Assembly: GCA_014189435.1 (NCBI GenBank)
Contig: CP050293.1
Span: forward strand, 5,833,001-5,897,000
Direction of reading: 5' to 3'
DNA from: Mesorhizobium loti
GTDB taxonomy: Bacteria > Pseudomonadota > Alphaproteobacteria > Rhizobiales > Rhizobiaceae
DNA: 64,000 nucleotides
The position numbers were made by a program, and so were the translations under genes. Under the pieces are notes generated by a model. It was not told the origin of the DNA and did not search any database. It was given only the letters and a program-made list of their open reading frames with translations. Of this stretch, positions 1 to 7,960 are shown piece by piece (positions within the stretch are counted from its first letter, which is position 1; each line of letters begins with the position of its first letter).

Positions 1-280
1 CGGTGGAGGAGCCGTAGAGAACGCCATAGACGAAGAAGAACGGCACGCACCACCATGTGCCCCAGAACCAGGCGCCGCCGGCGCCGCTGACGATCAGCGC
101 GGCGAACCAGATCGCCGTATCGCGGATCGCCGGCCCGTCGGAGCGCTGCATCAGCTCCTTCATCTGCTTGCGCGGAATCTCGGTGTGATACCATTCGGCC
201 GCCGACAGGCCGGTCTCGACGGCGAGCTTGGCGTCGCGGCCGATCAGGCTGTAGTCACGCCGGGACGGTGCTGCGGTCAT
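1..280 (-). CDS. Fatty acid desaturase family protein, N-terminal part (runs off the window)
   Basis: Only the first 93 codons are inside the window, read leftward from an ATG at 280. The visible part begins MTAAPSRRDYSLIGRDAK and has a soluble N-terminal stretch containing AAEWYHTEIPRKQMKEL, then a hydrophobic tryptophan-rich segment (WFAALIVSGAGGAWFWGTWW). This N-terminus resembles rhizobial membrane fatty-acid desaturases, whose histidine boxes would lie outside the window. It is divergent from the LacI regulator at 450 and may be controlled by it through the shared 169-base spacer. The family call rests on the resemblance of the N-terminus only. Confidence 0.6.
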   Translation of the reverse strand, partial: MTAAPSRRDYSLIGRDAKLAVETGLSAAEWYHTEIPRKQMKELMQRSDGPAIRDTAIWFAALIVSGAGGAWFWGTWWCVPFFFVYGVLYGSST

Positions 281-363
281 GATTGCCTCCCACGGCAAAC
301 GGCTCTGGCCATAGCCAATGCCAGCCACTCATTGGCTTCGAGCCTGAAAATAGCGCCGACCGA

Positions 364-408
364 TGATAGACTCAACATCACAAAGATAGTTTCTATCATT
401 TCCTATCA
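364..408. promoter_or_regulatory. Inverted-repeat operator candidate between desaturase and LacI gene
   Basis: The palindrome GATAG-TTT-CTATC lies at 385-397. Further half-sites flank it: TGATAGA at 364-370 and CTATCA-like at 403-408. The spacing in a divergent promoter region next to a LacI-family gene suggests autoregulation. No binding data can be inferred from sequence alone. Confidence 0.4.
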
Positions 409-449
409 GGATGATGTAGAAAGGCTCGGACGATCCCAGCGAGGCAAGC

Positions 450-1481
450 ATGGCAAAACGGCCGACCATATCGGACCTAGCGCGCATCTCCGGTGTCAGT
501 GTCGCCACGGTCGATCGCGTGCTCAACAGCCGCCTGCCGGTGCGCGAGGAAACGGCGCGCCGCGTCTACGAGGCGGCGACCGAGATCGGCTACCACGCGG
601 CCGGCCTGATCAAGCAGCGGATGCGCCATGAATTGCCCGAGTACCGGCTCGGCTTTCTGCTGCTCAAGGGCAATTATGTCTTCTACAGCGAGTTCGCCCG
701 CGAGCTTGAACTCGCCGTGTCGCGGTCGCCGCGCTTTCGCGGCGTCGCCATGATCGATTTCGCCGACTCTCTGGCTCCTGATGAAATCGTCGAGCGCGCG
801 CGCAGGCTGGCGGCCAAATGCAGGGCCGTGGCCCTAGTCGGGCCGGATCACCCGACACTGACGGTCGCCGTCGAGGAGATGAAGGCGAAAGGGCTGCCGG
901 TGTTTTCCCTGCTGTCCGACTTCGCCGCCGGCATCCGCGAAGGCTATGTCGGCCTCGACAACCGCAAGGTCGGCCGCAGTGCGGCCTGGATGATCTCGAA
1001 GGCGGCGAAACGGCCGGGCAAGGTTGCGCTTTTCGTCGGCAGCCATCGCTTCCACGGCCACGAACTGCGCGAGATCGGCTTTCGCTCCTTCTTTCGCGAG
1101 CAGGCGCCGGAATTCACCTTGCTCGAGACATTGGTCAATCTGGAAGCCAACCAGATTACCCAGGACACGCTGCTCGATCTCCTCAGCCGTCACCCTGATC
1201 TCGTTGGCTGCTATGTCGCCGGCGGCGGCATGGAAGGCGCTGTCGCGGCGCTCAGGCAGGCAAAGCCGGCCGAGGTGCCCGCGGTCATCTGCAACGAGAT
1301 CAACGCGACATCGCGTTCCGCCCTGGCGGATGGCATCCTGACGATGGTGATCTCGACGCCGTTGGCCGCCCTGTGCCGTGAACTGGTCGACCTGATGGCG
1401 CACGCCATCGAGACGGGTGCGGCGAACGCGCCCGGCCAGACCTTCCTGCCGTTCGACATCTATCTGCCTGAGAATATTTAG
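450..1481 (+). CDS. LacI-family transcriptional regulator
   Basis: A 343-residue protein, typical for the family. Residues about 6-55 form the LacI helix-turn-helix and hinge (TISDLARISGVSVATVDRVL). The rest is a periplasmic-binding-protein-like effector domain, with GYVGLDNRKVGRSAAWMI typical of the sugar-binding fold. It precedes a sugar ABC importer and an inositol dehydrogenase in the same direction, so a role in controlling that uptake operon is likely. It is also divergent from the desaturase fragment, so a role there is possible. The effector is unknown. Confidence 0.85.
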   Translation: MAKRPTISDLARISGVSVATVDRVLNSRLPVREETARRVYEAATEIGYHAAGLIKQRMRHELPEYRLGFLLLKGNYVFYSEFARELELAVSRSPRFRGVAMIDFADSLAPDEIVERARRLAAKCRAVALVGPDHPTLTVAVEEMKAKGLPVFSLLSDFAAGIREGYVGLDNRKVGRSAAWMISKAAKRPGKVALFVGSHRFHGHELREIGFRSFFREQAPEFTLLETLVNLEANQITQDTLLDLLSRHPDLVGCYVAGGGMEGAVAALRQAKPAEVPAVICNEINATSRSALADGILTMVISTPLAALCRELVDLMAHAIETGAANAPGQTFLPFDIYLPENI

Positions 1482-1505
1482 GGAGGTTGGCCCAAACATC
1501 CTCGA

Positions 1506-1717
1506 CTTCGTCATCCACGGGCGGAGCAAGGAGCGTAGCGACGCAGCGCAGACCCGAGGATCCATGCCGTGCCGTCTGTGCGATGCTACGGTGAAAAACT
1601 GGCTTAGGCTGGAGCGAACCTCATTCTGAGCCGCTATGCACTTGGCGACCGTCGCGGCATGGATCCTAGGGTTTCCGCGACGTCGCTTCGCGACTGCTCC
1701 ACCCTAGGATGACGAAG
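1506..1717. repeat. Interspersed palindromic repeat, family 1, full-length copy
   Basis: The element begins CTTCGTCATCC and ends GGATGACGAAG, so its termini are inverted repeats. Each arm also carries an inner GGATCCATGCC / GGCATGGATCC pair. Related copies lie at 6938, 23080, 26971 and 48220. It has no coding capacity and sits after the LacI stop codon in a 580-base spacer. The arrangement resembles a MITE or other non-autonomous palindromic element. Confidence 0.8.
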
Positions 1718-1863
1718 TCGGGGTGACCGTCGCAAATCGCGGATGGTCGCGACTGCCCGCCAGCGGCTTAGGCGCCGATCCGCTTATTGCCTCGGCATCG
1801 ACCACCCGTCATCCGAAAATCGCGCATCCGGTTTTGGAATCTCCTTGACGCCTCACGGCAAAA

Positions 1864-1879
1864 TGGAATAAATATTTCA
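1864..1879. promoter_or_regulatory. IolR-type operator candidate upstream of the ABC importer
   Basis: The 16-mer TGGAATAAATATTTCA matches TGGAATTATTATTTCA at 17804-17819 in front of iolC in 14 of 16 positions. Both fit the GGAA-N6-TTCC-like palindrome I recall being reported for the rhizobial RpiR-type repressor IolR, with one mismatch (TTTC). A second palindrome, GTTCCGGAAC, lies at 1914-1923. The shared site supports control of this importer together with the iol operon. Confidence 0.5.
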
Positions 1880-2061
1880 CCAACTGTACATTTTGGTTCT
1901 TTCGTTCCGGAACATCTGGTTCAAACAGAGGGCTTGGCGTTCCAGCAAACGGCAAGGCACCACCCGGAACAGAAACGATATCAGGGAGAGATTCCCCGGG
2001 GAGATCGGGGATTCCGGATAGATCGGTGCAACCGGACACCAGCATGTGGAGGAGAGAGACA

Positions 2062-3003
2062 ATGAAGAAACTGATTTTGGGCGTCGCTTTCGCGGCGCTG
2101 ATGAGTTCATCCGCTTTTGCCGCCAAGGTTGGCGTGTCGATGGCCAAATTCGACGACAACTTCCTGACCGTGCTGCGCAACGGCATGATCGAGCAGGCCA
2201 AGGGCATGAGCGGTGTCGAGCTGCAGGTCGAGGACGCGCAGAACGACGTTGCCAAGCAGCTTGACCAGATCAAGAACTTCGCCGCTTCGGGCGTCGACGC
2301 GATCATCGTCAACCCGGTCGACACCTCGGCCACCCAGGCGATGTCGGATGCCGCGGCCGCCGCCAAGATCCCGCTGGTCTATGTCAACCGCGAGCCGGTC
2401 AACGTCGACACGCTGCCTGACAACCAGGCCTTCGTCGCTTCGAACGAGGCCGATTCCGGTACGCTCGAGACCAAGGAAGTCTGCCGCCTGTTCACGGAAG
2501 CCGGCAAGAAGGAAGCCAATGTCTATGTGATCATGGGCGAGCTTTCCAACCAGGCCGCCGTGCAGCGCACCAAGGATATCGAAGAGGTGATCGCGACGCC
2601 GGATTGCAGCTTCATCAAGATCATCGACAAGCAGACCTCGAACTGGAACCGCGACGAGGCGCAGAACCTGATGACCAACTGGCTGTCGACCGGCAAGAAG
2701 TTCGACGGCGTCATCGCCAACAATGATGAAAGCGCCATCGGCGCCATCCAGGCGATGAAGGCCGCCAACATCGACATGAAGTCGGTTGTCGTCGGCGGCG
2801 TCGACGCCACCCAGGACGCACTTGCCGCCATGCAGGCGGGCGACCTCGACGCAACCGTGTTCCAGGACGCGGCCGGCCAGGGCGCGGGTGCACTGGATGC
2901 AGCATTGAAGCTGGCCAAGGGCGAGAAGGTCGAACACAAGGTCTACGTCCCCTTCCAGCTGGTGACGCCGGCCAACATCGACAAGTTCCTGAAGAAGAAC
3001 TGA
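2062..3003 (+). CDS. Sugar (probably inositol) ABC transporter substrate-binding protein
   Basis: A 313-residue periplasmic binding protein of the ribose/galactose type (Peripla_BP_4). The signal peptide is MKKLILGVAFAALMSSSAFAA. The start at 2062 is chosen over an upstream in-frame ATG because it begins the signal peptide and follows GGAGAGAG. The fold is recognisable from AAASGVDAIIVNP-like and NDESAIGAIQAM stretches. It opens an operon with a permease (3116), a single-domain ATPase (4195), an inositol dehydrogenase (5085) and an SDR (6112). The neighbouring dehydrogenase and the IolR-like site upstream suggest myo-inositol or a related cyclitol as ligand, analogous to IbpA. Confidence 0.85.
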   Translation: MKKLILGVAFAALMSSSAFAAKVGVSMAKFDDNFLTVLRNGMIEQAKGMSGVELQVEDAQNDVAKQLDQIKNFAASGVDAIIVNPVDTSATQAMSDAAAAAKIPLVYVNREPVNVDTLPDNQAFVASNEADSGTLETKEVCRLFTEAGKKEANVYVIMGELSNQAAVQRTKDIEEVIATPDCSFIKIIDKQTSNWNRDEAQNLMTNWLSTGKKFDGVIANNDESAIGAIQAMKAANIDMKSVVVGGVDATQDALAAMQAGDLDATVFQDAAGQGAGALDAALKLAKGEKVEHKVYVPFQLVTPANIDKFLKKN

Positions 3004-3022
3004 GCGGCGAACGGCTCGATAC

Positions 3023-3056
3023 GGAGCGGCGCTCCCAAGCAAGACAGCGCCGCTCC
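3023..3056 (+). other. Intercistronic hairpin after the binding-protein gene
   Basis: GGAGCGGCGCT at 3023-3033 is perfectly complementary to AGCGCCGCTCC at 3046-3056, an 11-bp stem with a 12-base loop and no T-run. Such stems between a binding-protein gene and its permease usually protect the upstream mRNA segment, giving more binding protein than permease. Confidence 0.6.
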
Positions 3057-3115
3057 CCTCTCCCTCAGCGCCGGCACGGCGCGAGGGCGACCGCGGCTGA
3101 CGGAGGACAGAATAC

Positions 3116-4192
3116 GTGGCACAGACATCTCATGGCGTCGGCGGAGTCGGCTATGACGCGAAGAAGCGCTCATGGCCTGCCGAACTCAACGTTTTCCTGG
3201 CGCTTGTCATCCTGGTCATCGCCTTCGAACTGATCGGCCGGATCTTTCTCGGCGACAGCTTCCTGTTCAACACCCGCAGCGACGTCAGCGCGATCTTCAA
3301 CGAAGCCCGCCTGCAGATCATCATCCTGCAGGTGTCGATCGTCGGCATCATCGCCATCGGCGTGACGCAAGTGATCATCACCGGCGGCATCGACCTGTCC
3401 TCGGGTTCAATCGTCGGCGCGACCGCCATGATCGCCATGAGCTTTGCCCAGGTGGCGACGGTCAACGGCAATCCCAATCCCAAGGCAATGTTCCTAGCCC
3501 AGGGCTGGACCGACCTGCCTGTCATCGTGCCGGTGCTGGTGGCGATCGGCTGCGGTCTGTTTGCCGGCCTGGTCAACGGCGCCTTGATTGCCTACACGCG
3601 CATTCCGCCGTTCATCGCCACGCTCGGCATGATGGTCACCGCACGCGGCATCGCCAAATGGTGGTCCAAGGGCCAGCCGATCTCGTTTCCCACCGAGGGT
3701 TTCGCGGCCATCGGCAAAGGCCTGATGCCCGTCATCATCTTCCTGTCGTTGGCCGTGCTGTTCCAGCTGATCATGACCTACACACGATACGGCAAGCATT
3801 GTTATGCGATCGGCTCCAACGAGGACGCCGCGCGCATGTCCGGCATCAAGATCGCCAACCACAAGATCCTGGTCTACGTCATCGCCGGTGTGCTTGCAGC
3901 ACTCGCCGCCGTGGTGCTGAGCTCCAAGAACCTCACCGCGCAGTCCGGCATGGGCGTGATGTACGAACTCGACGCCATTGCCATGGCGGTCATCGGCGGC
4001 GTCTCGCTGTCAGGCGGCCGCGGCTCGATCATCGGCACGGTGATCGGCTCGCTGATCTTCGGTGTCATCATCTCCGGCTTCACCTTCCTGCGCCTCGACG
4101 CCTACTACCAGGAGATGGTCAAGGGCGTGATCATCGTCGGTGCGGTGGTTCTCGACCAGTGGCGCCAACGCCTGCGGGCAATGAGGGCTTGA
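3116..4192 (+). CDS. Sugar ABC transporter permease (RbsC/BPD_transp_2 family)
   Basis: A 358-residue polytopic membrane protein, started at GTG 3116. It has the family features ITGGIDLSSGSIVG (after TM2-3), AYTRIPPFIATLGMM, and the late loop YELDAIAMAVIGGVSLSGGRGS. It lies between the binding protein and the ATPase; its stop is two bases before the ATPase start, so the two are translationally close. It forms the inner-membrane channel of the importer and probably works as a homodimer, since only one permease gene is present. Confidence 0.9.
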   Translation: MAQTSHGVGGVGYDAKKRSWPAELNVFLALVILVIAFELIGRIFLGDSFLFNTRSDVSAIFNEARLQIIILQVSIVGIIAIGVTQVIITGGIDLSSGSIVGATAMIAMSFAQVATVNGNPNPKAMFLAQGWTDLPVIVPVLVAIGCGLFAGLVNGALIAYTRIPPFIATLGMMVTARGIAKWWSKGQPISFPTEGFAAIGKGLMPVIIFLSLAVLFQLIMTYTRYGKHCYAIGSNEDAARMSGIKIANHKILVYVIAGVLAALAAVVLSSKNLTAQSGMGVMYELDAIAMAVIGGVSLSGGRGSIIGTVIGSLIFGVIISGFTFLRLDAYYQEMVKGVIIVGAVVLDQWRQRLRAMRA

Positions 4193-4194
4193 CC

Positions 4195-4962
4195 ATGTCA
4201 GACATCGTCCTGAAGACCGAAAACCTGACCAAGCGCTATGGCGGCGTGCATGCGCTGGAAGGCGCCAATTTCGAGCTGCGCAAAGGCGAGCATGTCGCCA
4301 TCATGGGCGACAACGGCGCCGGCAAGTCGACCTTCGTGCGCCAGATCACCGCCGTCGAGCAACGCACCAGCGGCCAGATCTGGTTCGACGGCAAGGAAGT
4401 GAATTTTGCCGGGCCGATCGAGGCCCGCACGGCCGGCATCGAAACCGTGTTCCAGAACCTGGCGCTCGCCGACGATCTCGACGTGCCCTCGAACCTGTTC
4501 CTCGGCCGCGAAAAGGTGCTGTTCAATCTCGGACCGTTCTCGATCCTCGACCGCAAATACATGCGCAAGGCGACGGAAGCCGCATTGGTCCGCACTGCGG
4601 TTAAGATCCCCAATCTATCCAACACCATCCGCCACATGTCGGGCGGCCAGCGCCAGTGCGTGGCGATCGCCCGGACCGCGACCTTCGCCTCCAAGCTGAT
4701 CATCATGGACGAGCCGACGGCAGCACTCGGCGTGCAGGAGACCGCGCAGGTCGAAAACATCGTCCGCACGTTGAAGGACAATGGCGAGCCGCTGATCCTG
4801 ATCAGCCACAATATGCGCCAGGTGTTCGACCTCTGCGATCGTATCGTCGTGTTCCGGCGCGGCCGCATCGTCGCCAATCTGCGCAAGGAGAACACCGACG
4901 GAAACGATATCGTCTCCTACATCACCGGCGCCAAGACCGGCGAGGCGGAACTCGCGGCCTAA
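4195..4962 (+). CDS. Sugar ABC transporter ATP-binding protein (single ABC domain)
   Basis: A 255-residue ATPase with Walker A GDNGAGKST (residues 38-46), signature MSGGQ and Walker B IIMDEPTAALG. Unlike RbsA/MglA it has only one ABC domain, as in FrcA and other short CUT2 ATPases of rhizobia, so a homodimer is expected. The ATG at 4195 is two bases after the permease stop. With the genes at 2062 and 3116 it makes a complete importer. Confidence 0.9.
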   Translation: MSDIVLKTENLTKRYGGVHALEGANFELRKGEHVAIMGDNGAGKSTFVRQITAVEQRTSGQIWFDGKEVNFAGPIEARTAGIETVFQNLALADDLDVPSNLFLGREKVLFNLGPFSILDRKYMRKATEAALVRTAVKIPNLSNTIRHMSGGQRQCVAIARTATFASKLIIMDEPTAALGVQETAQVENIVRTLKDNGEPLILISHNMRQVFDLCDRIVVFRRGRIVANLRKENTDGNDIVSYITGAKTGEAELAA

Positions 4963-5016
4963 ACAGGGCGGTCACCCGGTTTAGGGACAATCTCGCGCGC
5001 TGGAAAAATACCTTGC

Positions 5017-5041
5017 CACCTTTCCCCGACAGGAAGGTGGG
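5017..5041 (+). other. Hairpin between ATPase gene and inositol dehydrogenase gene
   Basis: CCACCTT(T)CC pairs with GGAAGGTGG across a short loop, with one bulged base and no U-tract. It could be a partial terminator or processing site that lowers or separates expression of the downstream dehydrogenase. Confidence 0.35.
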
Positions 5042-5084
5042 GACACAATTCTCTCTCTAACCCATCCCCCTAGAGGAAATACCA

Positions 5085-6080
5085 ATGACTGTTCGCTTCG
5101 CTCTCCTCGGTGCCGGCCGCATCGGCAAGGTCCATGCCCGCGCCGTCGGCTCCAACCCGCAGGCCAAACTGGTTGCCGTCGCCGATGCGTTCGAGAAGGC
5201 GGCAAAGGAACTGGCGTCGGCCTATGGCGCCGAGGTGCGCACCATCGATGCCATCGAAAAATCGGCGGATATCGACGCCGTCGTCATCTGCACGCCGACT
5301 GACACCCATGCCGATTTGATCGAGCGTTTCGCCAAGGCCGGCAAGGCGATCTTCTGCGAGAAGCCGATCGACCTCAACGTCAAGCGCGTCGAGAAATGCC
5401 TGGCCGTGGTCGAGAAGACCAAGGCGACGCTGATGGTCGGCTTCAACCGCCGCTTCGACCCGCATTTCGCCGCCGTGCGCAAGGCGATCGATGATGGCGC
5501 CATCGGCACCGTCGAGATGGTCACCATCACGTCCCGTGATCCGGGTGCGCCGCCGATCGACTACATCAAGCGCTCGGGCGGCATTTTTCGCGACATGACC
5601 ATCCATGATTTCGACATGGCGCGCTTCCTGCTCGGCGAAGAGGTCGTGGCGGTCAGCGCCCATGCTTCGGTGCTGGTCGACAAGAAGATCGGCGCGGCCG
5701 GCGATTTCGACTCGGTCAGCGTCATCCTCGAGACCGCTTCCGGCAAGCAGGCCGTCATCTCCAATTCGCGCCGCGCCACCTATGGTTACGACCAGCGCAT
5801 CGAGGTGCATGGCTCGAAGGGCATGGTCGCGGCCGAGAACCAGCGCCCGGTGTCGATCGAGCTGGCCAACGAGAAGGGCTACACGCGCCCGCCGCTGCAC
5901 GACTTCTTCATGACCCGCTATCTCGACGCCTATGCCAACGAGATCGCTGCCTTCATCGCAGCGGCAACGTCGGGCAAGAAGGCTGCACCGAGCGGCGCCG
6001 ACGGCCTCGTGGCACTGAAGCTGGCGGATGCGGCGCTGAAGTCTGCGACGACAGGCAAGACCGTCCGCCTCGACAAGTAA
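5085..6080 (+). CDS. iolG: Inositol 2-dehydrogenase (Gfo/Idh/MocA family)
   Basis: A 331-residue NAD-dependent dehydrogenase that oxidises myo-inositol to 2-keto-myo-inositol (scyllo-inosose), the first catabolic step. The Rossmann motif is GAGRIG (residues 9-14). Lys93 of EKP, Asp170 and His174 (RDMTIHD) match the catalytic Lys/Asp/His of IolG enzymes. The length is normal. It follows the importer genes by about 120 bases and precedes an SDR. The rest of the pathway (iolCDEB) lies 12 kb downstream. A second Gfo/Idh gene at 13635 is more distant in sequence, so this copy is the better IolG candidate. Confidence 0.85.
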   Translation: MTVRFALLGAGRIGKVHARAVGSNPQAKLVAVADAFEKAAKELASAYGAEVRTIDAIEKSADIDAVVICTPTDTHADLIERFAKAGKAIFCEKPIDLNVKRVEKCLAVVEKTKATLMVGFNRRFDPHFAAVRKAIDDGAIGTVEMVTITSRDPGAPPIDYIKRSGGIFRDMTIHDFDMARFLLGEEVVAVSAHASVLVDKKIGAAGDFDSVSVILETASGKQAVISNSRRATYGYDQRIEVHGSKGMVAAENQRPVSIELANEKGYTRPPLHDFFMTRYLDAYANEIAAFIAAATSGKKAAPSGADGLVALKLADAALKSATTGKTVRLDK

Positions 6081-6111
6081 GAATTCGGGTCCAAGGCACA
6101 GGAGCAGAGCG

Positions 6112-6906
6112 ATGAGCGCATCCGCCGATCGCAATTCAAAAACGCGCGCCATCGTTACCGGCGGCGCGCAAGGCATCGGCTTTGCCGTCGCCGAGGCACT
6201 GGCCGACGAAGGCTGCCAGGCACTGGCGCTCATCGGCCGCTCGCAGGAGAAGGGCGACAAGGCTGTCGCCTCCCTCAAGAAGTCCGGCGTCGACGCGATC
6301 TTCATCAGCGCCGATGTGTCAAAAGTGGCGGACTGCAAGCGCGCGGTCGCCACCGCGATCTCGCATTTCGGCACCATCAACGCCCTGGTCAATGCCGCCG
6401 CGACATCGGCGCGCGGCTCGCTGGTCGAAACCAGCGAAGAGCTCTTCGACACCATCTTCGACACCAATGTGCGTGGGCCGTTTTTCCTGATGCAGGGCGT
6501 GGTGGCGCATCTGCTCGAGAAAAAAGCCCCCGGCTCGATCGTCAACGTGCTGTCGATGTCGGCGCATACCGGCCAGTCGTTCCTGACGCCCTATTCGACC
6601 AGCAAGGGCGCGCTGATGACGCTGACCAAGAACGTCGCCAATGCCTATCGCTACAACCGCATCCGCTGCAACGCGGTGCTGCCCGGCTGGATGGACACCG
6701 AGGGTGAGGACATCGTGCAGAAGAAATGGCACGATGCGCCTGACGACTGGCTGGCAAAGGCCGAAGCCGCGCAGCCGATGGGCCAGTTGGTGAAGCCGGA
6801 CCAGCTTGCGCGGCTGATCAGCTACATGGTCAGCCCGCAGTCGGGCGTCATGACCGGGTCACTGGTCGACTATGACCAGAGCATTGCGGGGTCGTCTCCG
6901 GAGTAG
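6112..6906 (+). CDS. SDR family oxidoreductase
   Basis: A 264-residue classical short-chain dehydrogenase. It has the cofactor motif TGGAQGIG (residues 16-23), NAAAT in place of NNAG, and the catalytic Y161-STS-K165. It is the last gene of the probable inositol uptake operon, 31 bases after iolG. Its likely substrate is a sugar, polyol or cyclitol. The exact reaction cannot be told from sequence. Confidence 0.8.
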   Translation: MSASADRNSKTRAIVTGGAQGIGFAVAEALADEGCQALALIGRSQEKGDKAVASLKKSGVDAIFISADVSKVADCKRAVATAISHFGTINALVNAAATSARGSLVETSEELFDTIFDTNVRGPFFLMQGVVAHLLEKKAPGSIVNVLSMSAHTGQSFLTPYSTSKGALMTLTKNVANAYRYNRIRCNAVLPGWMDTEGEDIVQKKWHDAPDDWLAKAEAAQPMGQLVKPDQLARLISYMVSPQSGVMTGSLVDYDQSIAGSSPE

Positions 6907-6937
6907 CAGCAGGCAAGCCTAGCGGAAACGCCCATCA

Positions 6938-7000
6938 CTTCGTCATCCACGGGCGGAGCAAGGAGCGCAGCGACGCGGCGCAGACCCGAGGATGACGAAG
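6938..7000. repeat. Palindromic repeat family 1, internally deleted copy
   Basis: It starts with the family left end (CTTCGTCATCCACGGGCGG) and jumps directly to the right end GGATGACGAAG. Only the left arm plus the outer terminus remain. It lies between the SDR and the toxin-antitoxin pair. Confidence 0.75.
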
Positions 7001-7105
7001 GCGCGGAGGCTTCGACCTGGCTACCATCGGTCAGCCCCCTCCCTGTTGCAGCCGCATTGCCATTCCCATATAGTCAAGATGGTCAGAGTGGTCATGGAGG
7101 TCGCA

Positions 7106-7363
7106 ATGCAGCCTGCGAATACCAATTGGACGGTCGCCGGGGCAAAAGCCCGGCTCTCAGAGGTTATCGAGCGCGCGCAGTCTTCGCCGCAGACGATCAC
7201 CAGAAACGGCAAACCAAGCGTGGTTGTCGTCTCGGCCGAGGAATGGCAGCGCAAGACCGCGCGCAAGGGTACGCTTGCGGAGTTCCTACTGGAGTCGCCG
7301 CTGCGCGGCGCCGATATCAACCTTGAGCGTCATCGCGACGAACCGCGTGATCTGCCGCTGTGA
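7106..7363 (+). CDS. Type II antitoxin, Phd/YefM family
   Basis: An 85-residue protein with the Phd/YefM fold signature WTVAGAKARLSEVIERAQ followed by RNGKPSVVVVSAEEW. The start at 7106 is preferred over an upstream in-frame ATG at 7079 because GGAGG lies five bases before it. It overlaps the PIN toxin by four bases (GTGA), typical of TA operons. It should bind DNA to autoregulate and neutralise the toxin through its C-terminal tail. Confidence 0.88.
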   Translation: MQPANTNWTVAGAKARLSEVIERAQSSPQTITRNGKPSVVVVSAEEWQRKTARKGTLAEFLLESPLRGADINLERHRDEPRDLPL

Positions 7364-7782
7364 GGCTTCTGCTCGATACGAATGTCCTGTCCGAAGTGAC
7401 ACGACCGGCGCCGGACGCACGCGTTCTGGACTGGCTGGACGGGCTTGATGAAGACCGCTCATTCATCAGCGTCGTATCGATCGCCGAGATCCGGCGCGGC
7501 GTTGCCCTCATGGATGAGGGCCGGAAACGTGAGGCACTGGCCGAATGGCTCGCTCGGGACCTGCCGCAGCGCTTCGAGCAGAGGGTTCTTCCGGTGGACG
7601 AACCAGTTGCCTTGGCGTGGGGCGACCTGATGGGATTTGCGAAGCGCCGCGGTCGCGGTCTGTCGTCGATGGACGGCCTGATCGCAGCCACGGCGATTGC
7701 GCAGGAGCTCACCCTGGCAACGCGCAATACGAAGGATTTCGAAGGCTTTGGAATTGAACTCTTCGATCCCTGGACTGCATGA
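7360..7782 (+). CDS. PIN-domain toxin (VapC/FitB type ribonuclease)
   Basis: A 140-residue PIN nuclease. The acidic site is Asp6 (LLLDTN), Glu43 (SIAEIRRG), Asp105 (SSMDGLIAA) and Asp126 (TRNTKDF), so the active site looks complete. The GTG start at 7360 overlaps the antitoxin stop. It is predicted to cleave RNA when released from the Phd-type antitoxin. Confidence 0.9.
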   Translation: MRLLLDTNVLSEVTRPAPDARVLDWLDGLDEDRSFISVVSIAEIRRGVALMDEGRKREALAEWLARDLPQRFEQRVLPVDEPVALAWGDLMGFAKRRGRGLSSMDGLIAATAIAQELTLATRNTKDFEGFGIELFDPWTA

Positions 7783-7804
7783 CGTCGGTAGCCTCATCAG
7801 ACAG

Positions 7805-7833
7805 GTGACAAACGCCTCCGCTTCGACTATATG
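7805..7833 (+). promoter_or_regulatory. Sigma70-type promoter candidate for the aro leader
   Basis: GTGACA (7805-7810) and TATATG (7828-7833) are separated by 17 bases. If transcription starts seven bases after the -10 box, +1 is A7840, which is the A of an ATG. The leader transcript would then be leaderless, as described for the trpL attenuator RNA of Sinorhizobium meliloti. Confidence 0.5.
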
Positions 7834-7839
7834 AGCCTC

Positions 7840-7911
7840 ATGATCAACCTGACCGCCAAATATTGGTACTTTAGGAGCTCGCTGGCGGCGGGAGGATTGC
7901 GCTCGATCTGA
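7840..7911 (+). CDS. Aromatic amino acid leader peptide (attenuation) upstream of DAHP synthase
   Basis: A 23-codon ORF with four consecutive aromatic residues, Tyr8-Trp9-Tyr10-Phe11 (codons TAT TGG TAC TTT at 7861-7872). It ends in TGA 25 bases before a strong terminator. An alternative in-frame start at 7831 would add three residues but overlaps the putative -10 box. The run names all three end products of the pathway whose first enzyme is encoded downstream. This is the signature of a ribosome-stalling sensor. The ORF itself is unlikely to have another function, although trans-acting leader peptides are known in rhizobia. Confidence 0.75.
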   Translation: MINLTAKYWYFRSSLAAGGLRSI

Positions 7912-7960
7912 AGATTGCAGCAACAAGATCCGAACAGCCGCCATACCTGGCGGCTTTTTT
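7853..7960 (+). promoter_or_regulatory. Four-segment transcription attenuator
   Basis: Segment 1 CCGCCA (7853-7858) can pair with segment 2 TGGCGG (7883-7888), and the aromatic codons lie in the loop between them. Segment 2, TGGCGGC (7883-7889), can also pair with segment 3 GCCGCCA (7937-7943) to form an antiterminator. Segment 3 alternatively pairs with segment 4 in the terminator. A ribosome stalled on Tyr/Trp/Phe codons would mask segment 1, free segment 2 and favour read-through. Confidence 0.7.
7936..7960 (+). terminator. Rho-independent terminator of the aro attenuator
   Basis: AGCCGCCA (7936-7943), loop TACC, TGGCGGCT (7948-7955): a perfect 8-bp GC-rich stem. It runs straight into a T-tract (TTTTTT then GTTTT). 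It sits 40 bases upstream of the DAHP synthase start. Confidence 0.85.

Noticed and set aside
1506..1717. CRISPR array or tandem repeat
   Set aside because: The element is a single inverted-repeat unit with no regularly spaced direct repeats.
3172..4962. A 596-residue ABC ATPase
   Set aside because: The first 341 residues are an arginine-rich shadow of the permease gene. The ATPase begins at 4195.
5070..6545. Long minus-strand ORF opposite iolG
   Set aside because: It is a GC-skew shadow. The plus-strand genes iolG and SDR have clear family motifs.
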